Source of the DNA: Saprospiraceae bacterium
GTDB lineage: Bacteria > Bacteroidota > Bacteroidia > Chitinophagales > Saprospiraceae
DNA length: 38,709 nucleotides
Direction of reading: 5' to 3'
Assembly (NCBI GenBank): GCA_019694255.1
Contig: JAIBCI010000032.1
Location: 1-38,709 of the forward strand
Shown here piece after piece: positions 1 through 10,114 of the stretch (positions are counted from its first letter, which is position 1; each line of letters starts with the position of its first letter). Made by a program: the position numbers and the translations under genes. The notes beneath the pieces were generated by a model, which saw only the letters and a program-made list of their open reading frames with translations, had not been told where the DNA came from and did no database searches.

Positions 1-3000
1 TCATTGATTCCAAATTCAATGCATGGAAAACCACAGCCTCTTTCACGGGCGGTTGCAATGGTGTGCTCACCAATAATGGTGCCTCTGCGCCAAATCATTG
101 TGGCGGAACAGCCACAGTGACTTTCACTGTCACTTCGGATTGTGAAGCACCAAAAACCTGTAACGCAACATTTACGGTTAATCCTGCACCCGCAGTCGTC
201 ATCACCTGTCCGGCCAATGTCACCGAAGTAGCTTGCCAATCTCAGTCTACTATTGATTCAAAATTCACTGCATGGAAAGCTACCGCCTCCTTCACTGGTG
301 GTTGTAATGGCGTACTCACCAACAATAATCCAGCGGCGCCTTCAGCCTGCGGAGGTGTGGCTACAGCCACCTTTACTGTTACTTCTGATTGCGAAGCGCC
401 GAAGACCTGTACCGCTACTTTCACCGTAACGCCGGCTCCGGCAGTAGTCATCACATGTCCTGCTCCGGTTACCGAAGCAGCCTGCCAGACACAATCTGCC
501 ATCGACGGCAAGTTTGCGACCTGGAAAACCACCGCCTCTTTCACCGGTGGCTGTAATGGTGTACTTACCAACTCCGGTGGCACCGCACCAGATCATTGCG
601 GTGGAACCACAACCGTCACTTTCACCGTCACTTCAGATTGTGAAGCACCCAAGACCTGTAACGCCACGTTCACCGTAACGCCGGCGCCACCCGTGGTCAT
701 AACCTGTCCGGCTAATGTCACTGAAGCGGCCTGTCAGACGCAGTCTGCCATCGACGGCAAGTTTGCGACCTGGAAAACTACAGCCTCTTTCACCGGTGGC
801 TGCAATGGTGTACTCACCAACTCCGGTGGCACCGCACCAGATCATTGCGGTGGAACTACAACAGTTACTTTCACCGTCACTTCAGATTGTGAAGCACCGA
901 AGACCTGTAACGCCACATTCACGGTCACGCCAGCTCCACCAGTGGTCATAACCTGTCCGGCCAATGTCACTGAAGCGGCTTGTCAGACACAGTCCGCCAT
1001 TGATAGCAAGTTTGCTACATGGAAAACAACAGCTTCCTTCACCGGTGGCTGCAATGGCGCACTTTCCAATTCAGGTGGCACCGCGCCAAACCATTGCGGG
1101 GGCACCACAACAGTCACTTTCACGGTTACTTCCGATTGTGAAGGACCAAAAACCTGCAACGCGACATTTACGGTAGATCCGGCACCACCTGTCGTCATTA
1201 CCTGTCCGGCCAATGTCACCGAAGCAGCTTGTCAAACACAAACGGCTATTGATGCTAAATTCGCTACATGGAAAAACACTGCCTCCTTCACTGGTGGCTG
1301 TAATGGCGTACTCACCAATTCCGGCGGCACCGCGCCAAACCATTGCGGTGGCACCACAACCATTACATTTACGGTCACTTCCGATTGCGAAGGACCAAAA
1401 ACCTGCAATGCGACTTTTACGGTAGATCCGGCACCACCTGTCGTTATTACCTGCCCTGCCAATGTCACCGAAGCGGCTTGTCAGACACAATCCGCCATCG
1501 ATGCCAAATTCGCTACATGGAAAAACACTGCCTCCTTTACCGGTGGTTGTGGTGCATTCATGACCAATTCGACAGGCTCTGCCCCGAATCATTGTGGCGG
1601 GTCTACTTCGATTACATTTACTGTGACCTCCGATTGCGAAGCTCCGAAGACCTGTACTGCAACATTTACGGTAGACCCGGCACCAGCCGTCGTTATTACC
1701 TGTCCGGCCAATGTCACCGAAGTGGCCTGTCAGGATCAGGCAACCATCGACAGTAAATTCAATGCCTGGAAAACCACAGCCTCCTTCACCGGTGGTTGCA
1801 ATGGTGTGCTCACCAATAATAGTGCCGCTGCGCCAAATCATTGTGGTGGCACAGCAACGGTTACTTTCACCGTCACTTCTGATTGTGAAGCGCCGAAGAC
1901 CTGTAACGCTACCTTTACGGTAGACCCGGCACCAGCAGTCGTTATCACCTGTCCGGCTAATGTCACCGAAGCGGCCTGTCAGGATCAGTCTGTCATTGAT
2001 TCCAAATTCAATGCATGGAAAACCACAGCCTCTTTCACGGGCGGTTGCAATGGTGTGCTCACCAATAATGGTGCCTCTGCGCCAAATCATTGTGGCGGAA
2101 CAGCCACAGTGACTTTCACCGTCACTTCGGATTGTGAAGCACCAAAAACTTGCAACGCAACATTTACGGTTAATCCAGCACCAGCGGTCGTCATCACCTG
2201 TCCGGCCAATGTTACCGAAGTAGCTTGCCAATCCCAGTCTACTATTGATACCAAATTCAATGCATGGAAGACCACAGCCTCCTTCACCGGTGGTTGTAAT
2301 GGCGTACTCACCAACAACAACCCCGGATCACCTTCTGCTTGTGGTGGTGTTACCACAGCAACTTTCACCGTCACTTCTGATTGTGAAGCGCCGAAGACCT
2401 GTACTGCCACATTTAGTGTATTGCCACCACAAGCGGTTGCCATAACTTGTCCCGCCAACGTCACCGAAGCGGCCTGTCAGACACAATCTTCGATTGACTC
2501 AAAGTTTGCGACCTGGAAAACCACCGCCTCTTTCACAGGAGGTTGTAATGCTTCCATGACGAATTCTGGTGGAGCGGCACCTAATGCTTGCGGAGGAACA
2601 ACGTCCTTAACATTTACGGTCACTTCTGATTGTGAAGCACCTAAAACTTGCACTGCCACCTTCACGGTCACCCCAGCTCCCGCTGTAGTTCTTAACTGCC
2701 CTGCGAATGTTACGGAAGCAGCTTGTCAGACGCAGTCTGCGATTGATACCAAATTTGCTGCATGGAAATCAACTGCCTCCTTCTCGGGAGGTTGCAATGC
2801 ATCCATGAATAATTCCGGTGGCACCGCGCCACCTGCCTGCGGCGGAACAACCAGCATAACATATACTGTTACAAGTACCTGCGAACCTGACAAAACCTGC
2901 ACGGCAAACTTTGTTGTGTCGCCTGCACCTGCAGTTGTCATGAATTGCCCTGCTAATGTCACTGAAGCAGCTTGTCAGTCCCAGTCTGCCATTGATTCGA

Positions 3001-6000
3001 AATTTACAGCCTGGAAAGCGACTGCTTCCTTCACAGGCGGCTGCAATGGTATGCTTACTAATTCCGGTGGTACTGCTCCGAATCATTGCGGTGGTACGAC
3101 CAGTATAACTTTTACTGTTACCTCCGATTGTGAGCCAGCAAAAGTTTGTACTGCTACATTTACAGTTGATCCAGCTGCGGCAGTAATTCTGAGCTGCCCT
3201 GCCAATGTTACCGAAGCGGCATGTCAAACACAAACGGCTATTGATAGCAAGTTTGCTGCCTGGAAAACCACCGCCTCCTTTACCGGCGGCTGTAATGGCG
3301 CGCTTACCAATTCCGGCGGTACCGCTCCCAATGCCTGCGGCGGCTCAACTTCTATAACATTTACTGTAACTTCAGATTGTGAAGGACCAAAAACTTGCAC
3401 AGCTACATTTACGGTAGATCCAGCACCAGCTCTTGTTGTCACGTGCCCAAGTAATGTAACTGAAGCAGCTTGCCAAACGCAAACTACCATTAATAGCAAA
3501 TTCAATACATGGCTTACAGGAATTGTAGTCAGCGGAGGATGTAATCCAGTGGTGACAAACAATAATTCAGGGGCACCAAATGCCTGTGGAGGTGCAGCAA
3601 CAGTAACCTTTACAGTAACCAGTGGATGTGATGTACCAAAATCGTGTACATCTACATTTACGGTAAGTCCGGCACCAGCATTAGTGATGACATGTCCAAC
3701 CAATGTTACTGAAATATCTTGTCAGTCACAATCAGTTATTAATTCCAAATACAGTACCTGGCTGGCAACAGCAACATTCACCGGAGGTTGCAATGGTGTG
3801 CTCACCAATAACAGCCCCGGCGCCCCCAATGCCTGTGGAGGATCTGCTACGGTTACATTTACAGTGACCAGTGACTGTGAACCTGTCAAGACATGTACAG
3901 CAATTTTTACAGTAACAGCGGCACCAGCAGTCAACATGACTTGTCCTGGTAATGTTACGGAAGCGGCCTGTCAGACACAATCTTCGATTGACTCAAAGTT
4001 TGCGACCTGGAAGAATACCGCTTCATTCACTGGCGGTTGTAACGGCGTACTTACCAATTCAGGAGGAACAGCACCGTCATTCTGCGGAGGTGTAACAACG
4101 ATCACATTTACAGTAACAAGCGACTGTGAAGCGCCAAAGACTTGTACCGCTTCATTTACTGTTACCCCTGCACCGTTGGTCACGTTAACCTGTCCAACCA
4201 ATACCACCGAGGCAGCTTGTCAAACACAAGCGACCATAGATACAAAGTTTGCTGCTTGGAAGAATACAGCCACATTCAGCGGTGGTTGCAATAGTGCCAT
4301 CAGTAATTCTGGCGGAACCGCTCCTCTCGCCTGCGGAGGAACTACTTCAGTAACTTATACTGTAACCAGTTCATGTGAACCAAATAAAACCTGCACTGCA
4401 AGCTTTACCGTTACAGCGGCACCTGCAGTAGTTCTAAATTGCCCAATAAACACAACAGAGGCAGCTTGTCAGACACAAGGCGCTATTGATTCCAAGTTTA
4501 CAGCCTGGAAAAACACTGTTACGTTTAGTGGTGGTTGCAATAGTACCCTCAGCAATTCTGGCGGAACCGCTCCACCTGCCTGCGGAGGAAGCACTTCAGT
4601 TACCTATACTGTAGCAAGTTCATGTGAACCAAATAAAACCTGCACTGCAAGCTTTACCGTTACAGCGGCACCTGCAGTAGTTCTAAATTGCCCCACCAAC
4701 GTAACCGAAGCAGCCTGTCAGACACAAGCAGCGATCACTAGTAAATTCAATACATGGCTAGCGACTGCCAATGCAACCGGTGGATGCAACACTGTGCTTA
4801 CGAATAATAACAGTGGCGCACCGAATGCGTGTGGTGGCACTGCAACAGTTATTTTTACTGCAACATCAAGTTGTGAAGCGCCAAAAACTTGTACGGCGAA
4901 CTTTATCGTGAGTAGCCCTGCACCGGTATCCCTAACCTGCCCGACAACAGTGGTCGAAGGAACATGTCAGACCCAGGCATCCATTGATGCCAAATATGCA
5001 ACATGGTTGGCAACGGTAAGTGCCACGGGAGGCTGCAATGTCGTCTTAAGCAACAACAGCACCGGAGCACCGAATGCCTGTGGAGGATCCGTTACCGTTG
5101 TGTTTACTGCAACATCTTCCTGTGAAGCACCTAAGACATGTACTTCTACTTTTACAGTTGCAACGGCCCCACCAGTAATACTAACCTGCCCAGCCAACAC
5201 AACGGAAGCTGCGTGTCAGACACAATCCGCTATTGACAATAAATTTAGCACCTGGCTTACTACAGTGACAGTGACAGGAGGTTGCAATACTTCAGTTACC
5301 AATAACAATACCGGTGCGCCGAATGCCTGTGGTGGAACAACCACTGTGACCTTCACAGTAACCAGTGGTTGTGAAAGTCCAAAGACCTGTAATGCAACCT
5401 TTACCGTAACCACAGCTCCTGCAGTTACACTAAATTGTCCTGTTAATGTCACTGAAGTGTCCTGTCAGTCACAGAATGTTATTAATTCTAAATACAACAC
5501 CTGGCTCGCTACCTTCACTTCGAATGGTGGCTGCAATGTGGTACTGAGCAATAACAGTTCCGGATCCCCGAATGCCTGTGGTGAAATAAAATCTGTAGTA
5601 TTTACTGCCACCAGCAGCTGCGAAAATCCAAAATCATGCACAGCGACATTTACTGTCAGTCCGGCTCCGGTGGTTGTGGTCAATTGTCCTGCTAACGTTA
5701 CGGAAGTGGCATGCCAGACACAAACTGCCATCACAACCAAATTCAACACCTGGAAGAACACAGCCGGATTTACTGGTGGCTGCAATGGTATACTTACGAA
5801 CAATGGCAATACGACACCAAATGCCTGCGGAGGAACAGCTACTGTTATATTTACAGTCACCAGTGACTGCGAACCTGCTAAAACTTGTACAGCAACCTTT
5901 GCAGTGGCCGCAGCACCTGCGGTAGTACTTAATTGTCCTGTGAATCAAACAGAAGCAGCTTGTCAGACGCAATCTGTCATTGATACCAAATTTAATACAT

Positions 6001-9000
6001 GGAAGAATTCAGCTACTTTCAGCGGAGGATGTAATGGGGTTATCTCTAATAGTGGTGGTTCAGCCCCAGGATTCTGCGGGGGAACAACAAGCGTAACCTA
6101 TACCGTCATCAGCGATTGCGAAGCGCCTAAAACTTGTACTGCTACATTTACCGTAACTTCTGCACCTCCTGTAGTTCTTAATTGTCCATCCAATCAAACA
6201 GAAGCAGCCTGTCAGACGCAATCTGCCATTGATTCCAAATTCAATACATGGAAAAATTCCGTAACATTCAGTGGTGGATGTAATGCTACAATTACCAACA
6301 GTGTTGGAAATGCACCTTCATATTGTGGCGGAAGCACTTCGATTACGTACACCGTTTCGAGTGCTTGCGAACCGCCGAAGACCTGCACCGCAACTTTTAC
6401 TGTTACCAATGCTCCAGCGGTAGTACTTAATTGCCCTGCTAATGTTACTGAAACTGCCTGTCAGACACAATCTGCCATTGATTCTAAATTCAATACCTGG
6501 TTGGCGACAGCAAGTACGTCAGGTGGTTGCAGTCCGGTACTTACCAACAACAATGCGGGTGCCCCCGCAGCTTGTGGCGGTGTGAGCAACGTTGTATTTA
6601 CTGTTACAAGCGGCTGTGAGGCCCCCAAGACATGTACTGCGAGCTTCACAGTAACTTCTGCACCTCCCGTCACACTAAACTGTCCTGTCAATCAGACTGA
6701 AGATGCCTGTCAAACACAAGCCAGTATCAATACCAAATTCAACACATGGCTAGGCAGTGTAAGCGTTAGTGGTGGATGTGGTACCGTATTAACGAACAAC
6801 AATACTGGCGCTCCGGCAGCTTGCGGCGGATCGACAACAGTAACTTTTACTGTAACAAGTACATGCGAAAGTTCGAAGACCTGCGCTGCTACTTTCACTG
6901 TGCTAAACGCTCCTGCAGTGATCATTACTTGTCCTAATAACGTCACTGAGGCAGCATGTCAGGCACAATCTGCTATTGATGCCAAATTTGCCAGCTGGCT
7001 TGCTACTTTATCTACATCTGGTGGCTGCAATGTTGTAAAGACGAATAATAATACCGGAGCTCCGAATGCTTGTGGAGGAGCTACAACGGTTGTATTCACA
7101 GCCAGCAGTGACTGTGAATCACCCAAGACTTGTAGTGCTACATTTACCGTAACAGTCGCTCCTCAACTTGTGGTTAATTGTCCTTTTGGTGTGACTGAAG
7201 CAGCCTGCCAAACACAAGATTCCATCAATTCGAAATATGCAAACTGGCTTAGCAGCATAACCACAACCGGTGGATGTAATGTCAATATTACCAATAACAG
7301 TTCCGGCAACCCCAATGCCTGTGGCGAGATCAAATCGGTGACTTTCAACATCACGAGCAGTTGTGAACCTCCGAAAAATTGTGTATCTACCTTTGCCGTG
7401 AATGTTCCATCGACCATGGTACTGAATTGTCCCGTTGACAAAACCGTCACAGCATGCTTTACCCAGACTGAAATTAATGATCAGTACAACACATGGCTGC
7501 AAAGTGTAACCGTTACAGGTGGATGCAATCCGGTTATTACGAATAGCAGTACCGGTGCGCCCAATTCTTGTGGAGGCTCCAAAACAGTGACCTTCACGGC
7601 AACGAGTGCATGCACTGCACCAACAACTTGTAACGCGACATTTACAGTAACCATTCTTCCTCCGCCAAGCATTATATGCCCTGCTGCAAAAACAATTGAT
7701 TGCAATGCTTCAACGCTGCCAACCAAGACTGGATTTGCTACCGGGCTAGATGGATGTAATTCAAACCCTGTAATTACGTATACAGATGTAATAACACCGG
7801 GTAGTTGCAACAGCAATTATTCAATCAACAGAAAGTGGGTAGCCACAGACAAGTGCGGAAATACAAATAGTTGCACGCAGATCATTACGGTTCAGGATAC
7901 ATTCAAACCGACATTTACTGTCCCTGCGGATATTACAATTTATAGAGGCTTAGCACCCGCAGGTTACCAATTGCTTGTGAATTATGACTACAACAAGGGT
8001 AATTCTTATAAGTCGCTTGAACCTTGGCTGTTCTCTCAAATTACTTGCAAAATGGATTCAAGTACCGTAACTTTCAAAAGAGATTCCGGCGTTGCAACTG
8101 GCACAAATGCGCTGGCAACAAATTCTTTCGCAGGCAAAGGTCTTGTTTCTGTAGACTCCCGGGATACTGCTTATTGGCACTACAAAATAGCAGGAAATCA
8201 ATTGTCTAGTTTCTACAATTACGAGGTTTATGTTCAAGGATTACGTGTCAGCAATGGTAGTGCCAAAACCTTATTAATGGATTATAGCCTCAATGGTATT
8301 AATTGGATCAACTTCAATTCCACCCCAATGGTTAAAAATGTCTGGACTGAGAGTCGTGCTTTAATACCGAATGTATCTAAAGTTCAGAAACTGTATGTCA
8401 GAATCAGGTATAAAGATGCCAATGATTCACTTACAAGAGAATTTAGAATTGACAACTTCCAGATGCGTGGATACCAGGACGCTGATGGATGTGCGTATGA
8501 TGCTTCTCCTAGCAAGACCGGATTTCCGTCGAACGTTTTACATCCTTGTGATCCGAATCCTACATCAACTTATTCTGATTCCACAATTTTGGCACCTTGT
8601 GTTTCTTCAATTTTTAGAACCTGGACGGTTACCGATGATTGTGGAAATGTCAATACTTCTGCAATCAAGCAGGTTATCACAATTAAAGACACGACAGGGC
8701 CAATTCTGACATGTCCTACTGGAAATCTCCTGAGCAAAAAAGCAGACACACTCAAGTGTTTCAAAACGATGGACTCACTTCTTGATGTAAAAGCCATTGA
8801 TGCCTGTACACTTGATTCCGTTACAATCAAGAATAACTACAACAATACAAATACGCTCAAGGGCGAGAAAATTCCTGTTGGAGTTCATTCGATAACCTGG
8901 ACAGCAACGGATCAATGTGGTAATACATCCACTTGTAAATATCTCTTGAATGTGTACGAGACTGAGCCACCGATTGCCAAATGCCGCGATATCGTAGCGT

Positions 9001-10058
9001 ATTTGGATGTATCCGGCAAATACAAAGCATCCGTTGACAGCATAGACAATGGATCTACTGATAACTGCGCCATCAAGACCAGAAAGCTCAGCAGGGAGAA
9101 TTACGACTGCGATGATATTCCTACAAGAACTGTGATCTATACCGTCACAGACTCTTCGGGTTTGTCAGATACTTGCCAGGCTTTGATCACCTTCAAGGAT
9201 ACTGTTGCTCCGACCATTGTGTGCAAAAACATCACGATTACTATTCCTGCGACGGGAATGAAGACGATTACCGCAGACAGTTTGCTGACCTCTGCTTATG
9301 ATGCATGCGGAATTCCTGTCAACGGCAAGAAGATTTCGAAAGATACGTTCACCTGCAGAAGTCCTAAAGTAACCTCTGACACGGTCACTGTAACGGATAA
9401 ATATGGCAACAAGTCCAAGTGCATCTCAACAGTAACCATTTCAAACGCAGATGGTGATTGTGACGGAGTGCAAGACATTTGTGACGTATGTCCAAAGACC
9501 GATGATACTGTTGACAATGACCATGATGGCAAACCAGACTGCAATGTCATTCCATTGTATGCCAATATTTTAGCAGGCTGGAAGTGCAATCAAGGGGGAC
9601 AACAAAAGGTCTATATTTCTGAGATTGTAAATGGTGTCTGTACGACCAAGTGCGTCTTTTATTCTACATTCAAAGCTACCCGGACAAATTATCAGTGGCT
9701 TGGTCCTTGCATAATGTGTGGTGGCAATCTTAAAAAAGATCCAAATCAGAAGGATACGCTATCTCAGGAAGTTTTCATTTCTGAAGGAGATGGAATATCC
9801 AGCAGACCTGATTTCAAGATCATTCCGAATCCAAACTACGGAACTTTTGAAATTGTATTTGATCAGCCGGTTGAAGACGGAATAATTGAGATATACAATA
9901 TGCTCGATGAAGCTGTCTGGAAGAAGAAAGTCAATACACCTACCGACAGAATCAAGCTATCCGAAAATGATTTCAAACAAAATGCCTCCGGTATTTACTG
10001 GGTTGTTTTCAAGAATGAGCATAATAAAGTTGTTAGGTCGTTGATGATTACCAAGTAA
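1..10058 (+). CDS. Giant secreted HYR-like repeat protein with T9SS sorting domain (5' end outside window)
   Basis: The frame is open from base 3 to the stop at 10058, giving about 3351 residues, and no true start is inside the window. Bases 207-7676 encode 30 complete 83-residue repeats, preceded by the end of another. Each opens with CPxNxTEAACQTQ, has a central W(K/L) and GGCN, an ACGG or HCGG motif, and ends with TSxCExPKTCTATFTV; six cysteines recur at repeat positions 1, 10, 33, 48, 62 and 68. HYR-like domains follow (CGN motifs, 7677-9445), interrupted by a beta-sandwich at about 7947-8478. A thrombospondin type 3-like Asp-rich segment lies at 9450-9545 and a T9SS type A sorting domain (IPNPNYGTF, ending VRSLMITK) at about 9807-10055. 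The polarity of the repeat (CP start, TFTV end) resembles a disulfide-rich HYR/Ig-like fold. Inferred role: a cell-surface or released adhesin or matrix protein exported by T9SS. Its target is unknown. Confidence 0.93.
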   Translation, partial: IDSKFNAWKTTASFTGGCNGVLTNNGASAPNHCGGTATVTFTVTSDCEAPKTCNATFTVNPAPAVVITCPANVTEVACQSQSTIDSKFTAWKATASFTGGCNGVLTNNNPAAPSACGGVATATFTVTSDCEAPKTCTATFTVTPAPAVVITCPAPVTEAACQTQSAIDGKFATWKTTASFTGGCNGVLTNSGGTAPDHCGGTTTVTFTVTSDCEAPKTCNATFTVTPAPPVVITCPANVTEAACQTQSAIDGKFATWKTTASFTGGCNGVLTNSGGTAPDHCGGTTTVTFTVTSDCEAPKTCNATFTVTPAPPVVITCPANVTEAACQTQSAIDSKFATWKTTASFTGGCNGALSNSGGTAPNHCGGTTTVTFTVTSDCEGPKTCNATFTVDPAPPVVITCPANVTEAACQTQTAIDAKFATWKNTASFTGGCNGVLTNSGGTAPNHCGGTTTITFTVTSDCEGPKTCNATFTVDPAPPVVITCPANVTEAACQTQSAIDAKFATWKNTASFTGGCGAFMTNSTGSAPNHCGGSTSITFTVTSDCEAPKTCTATFTVDPAPAVVITCPANVTEVACQDQATIDSKFNAWKTTASFTGGCNGVLTNNSAAAPNHCGGTATVTFTVTSDCEAPKTCNATFTVDPAPAVVITCPANVTEAACQDQSVIDSKFNAWKTTASFTGGCNGVLTNNGASAPNHCGGTATVTFTVTSDCEAPKTCNATFTVNPAPAVVITCPANVTEVACQSQSTIDTKFNAWKTTASFTGGCNGVLTNNNPGSPSACGGVTTATFTVTSDCEAPKTCTATFSVLPPQAVAITCPANVTEAACQTQSSIDSKFATWKTTASFTGGCNASMTNSGGAAPNACGGTTSLTFTVTSDCEAPKTCTATFTVTPAPAVVLNCPANVTEAACQTQSAIDTKFAAWKSTASFSGGCNASMNNSGGTAPPACGGTTSITYTVTSTCEPDKTCTANFVVSPAPAVVMNCPANVTEAACQSQSAIDSKFTAWKATASFTGGCNGMLTNSGGTAPNHCGGTTSITFTVTSDCEPAKVCTATFTVDPAAAVILSCPANVTEAACQTQTAIDSKFAAWKTTASFTGGCNGALTNSGGTAPNACGGSTSITFTVTSDCEGPKTCTATFTVDPAPALVVTCPSNVTEAACQTQTTINSKFNTWLTGIVVSGGCNPVVTNNNSGAPNACGGAATVTFTVTSGCDVPKSCTSTFTVSPAPALVMTCPTNVTEISCQSQSVINSKYSTWLATATFTGGCNGVLTNNSPGAPNACGGSATVTFTVTSDCEPVKTCTAIFTVTAAPAVNMTCPGNVTEAACQTQSSIDSKFATWKNTASFTGGCNGVLTNSGGTAPSFCGGVTTITFTVTSDCEAPKTCTASFTVTPAPLVTLTCPTNTTEAACQTQATIDTKFAAWKNTATFSGGCNSAISNSGGTAPLACGGTTSVTYTVTSSCEPNKTCTASFTVTAAPAVVLNCPINTTEAACQTQGAIDSKFTAWKNTVTFSGGCNSTLSNSGGTAPPACGGSTSVTYTVASSCEPNKTCTASFTVTAAPAVVLNCPTNVTEAACQTQAAITSKFNTWLATANATGGCNTVLTNNNSGAPNACGGTATVIFTATSSCEAPKTCTANFIVSSPAPVSLTCPTTVVEGTCQTQASIDAKYATWLATVSATGGCNVVLSNNSTGAPNACGGSVTVVFTATSSCEAPKTCTSTFTVATAPPVILTCPANTTEAACQTQSAIDNKFSTWLTTVTVTGGCNTSVTNNNTGAPNACGGTTTVTFTVTSGCESPKTCNATFTVTTAPAVTLNCPVNVTEVSCQSQNVINSKYNTWLATFTSNGGCNVVLSNNSSGSPNACGEIKSVVFTATSSCENPKSCTATFTVSPAPVVVVNCPANVTEVACQTQTAITTKFNTWKNTAGFTGGCNGILTNNGNTTPNACGGTATVIFTVTSDCEPAKTCTATFAVAAAPAVVLNCPVNQTEAACQTQSVIDTKFNTWKNSATFSGGCNGVISNSGGSAPGFCGGTTSVTYTVISDCEAPKTCTATFTVTSAPPVVLNCPSNQTEAACQTQSAIDSKFNTWKNSVTFSGGCNATITNSVGNAPSYCGGSTSITYTVSSACEPPKTCTATFTVTNAPAVVLNCPANVTETACQTQSAIDSKFNTWLATASTSGGCSPVLTNNNAGAPAACGGVSNVVFTVTSGCEAPKTCTASFTVTSAPPVTLNCPVNQTEDACQTQASINTKFNTWLGSVSVSGGCGTVLTNNNTGAPAACGGSTTVTFTVTSTCESSKTCAATFTVLNAPAVIITCPNNVTEAACQAQSAIDAKFASWLATLSTSGGCNVVKTNNNTGAPNACGGATTVVFTASSDCESPKTCSATFTVTVAPQLVVNCPFGVTEAACQTQDSINSKYANWLSSITTTGGCNVNITNNSSGNPNACGEIKSVTFNITSSCEPPKNCVSTFAVNVPSTMVLNCPVDKTVTACFTQTEINDQYNTWLQSVTVTGGCNPVITNSSTGAPNSCGGSKTVTFTATSACTAPTTCNATFTVTILPPPSIICPAAKTIDCNASTLPTKTGFATGLDGCNSNPVITYTDVITPGSCNSNYSINRKWVATDKCGNTNSCTQIITVQDTFKPTFTVPADITIYRGLAPAGYQLLVNYDYNKGNSYKSLEPWLFSQITCKMDSSTVTFKRDSGVATGTNALATNSFAGKGLVSVDSRDTAYWHYKIAGNQLSSFYNYEVYVQGLRVSNGSAKTLLMDYSLNGINWINFNSTPMVKNVWTESRALIPNVSKVQKLYVRIRYKDANDSLTREFRIDNFQMRGYQDADGCAYDASPSKTGFPSNVLHPCDPNPTSTYSDSTILAPCVSSIFRTWTVTDDCGNVNTSAIKQVITIKDTTGPILTCPTGNLLSKKADTLKCFKTMDSLLDVKAIDACTLDSVTIKNNYNNTNTLKGEKIPVGVHSITWTATDQCGNTSTCKYLLNVYETEPPIAKCRDIVAYLDVSGKYKASVDSIDNGSTDNCAIKTRKLSRENYDCDDIPTRTVIYTVTDSSGLSDTCQALITFKDTVAPTIVCKNITITIPATGMKTITADSLLTSAYDACGIPVNGKKISKDTFTCRSPKVTSDTVTVTDKYGNKSKCISTVTISNADGDCDGVQDICDVCPKTDDTVDNDHDGKPDCNVIPLYANILAGWKCNQGGQQKVYISEIVNGVCTTKCVFYSTFKATRTNYQWLGPCIMCGGNLKKDPNQKDTLSQEVFISEGDGISSRPDFKIIPNPNYGTFEIVFDQPVEDGIIEIYNMLDEAVWKKKVNTPTDRIKLSENDFKQNASGIYWVVFKNEHNKVVRSLMITK
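207..7676 (+). repeat. Tandem array of 30 coding repeats, 249 bp each
   Basis: The first TGT of the CPxN motif is at 207, and the first codon after the array (TGC of CPAAK) is at 7677. The span of 7470 bp is exactly 30 x 249, so the register has not drifted. Units at the 5' side, including the partial unit at 3-206, are near-identical in DNA, while those at the 3' side are diverged. Two subtypes alternate in blocks: one with WK and a TASFTGGCNG core, the other with WL and TNNNxGAPNACGG. The array extends left beyond the window, so the total copy number is unknown. Confidence 0.95.
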
Positions 10059-10078
10059 ACATCTTTTAAAACAATTAA

Positions 10079-10114
10079 AGAAAAGGCAGTAATAAATTAC
10101 TGCCTTTTCTTTTT
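10079..10114 (+). terminator. Rho-independent terminator after the giant repeat protein
   Basis: AGAAAAGGCAGTAA at 10079-10092 pairs perfectly with TTACTGCCTTTTCT at 10097-10110 across a 4-nt loop, followed by TTTT. It lies 21 bases after the stop at 10058. The A-rich left arm could let it work on the other strand too, but no gene ends there from the right. Confidence 0.85.

Noticed and set aside
1071-2231. Long antisense reading frame (386 codons) and many shorter ones across 242-7816 on the minus strand
   Set aside because: They follow the 249-bp period of the repeat array and merely mirror it; a frame free of stops in one unit is free in all similar units. No start context, and the composition is improbable for a protein.
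207-7676. Regular repeats considered as a CRISPR array
   Set aside because: The units are 249 bp, contiguous, coding and without short unique spacers.
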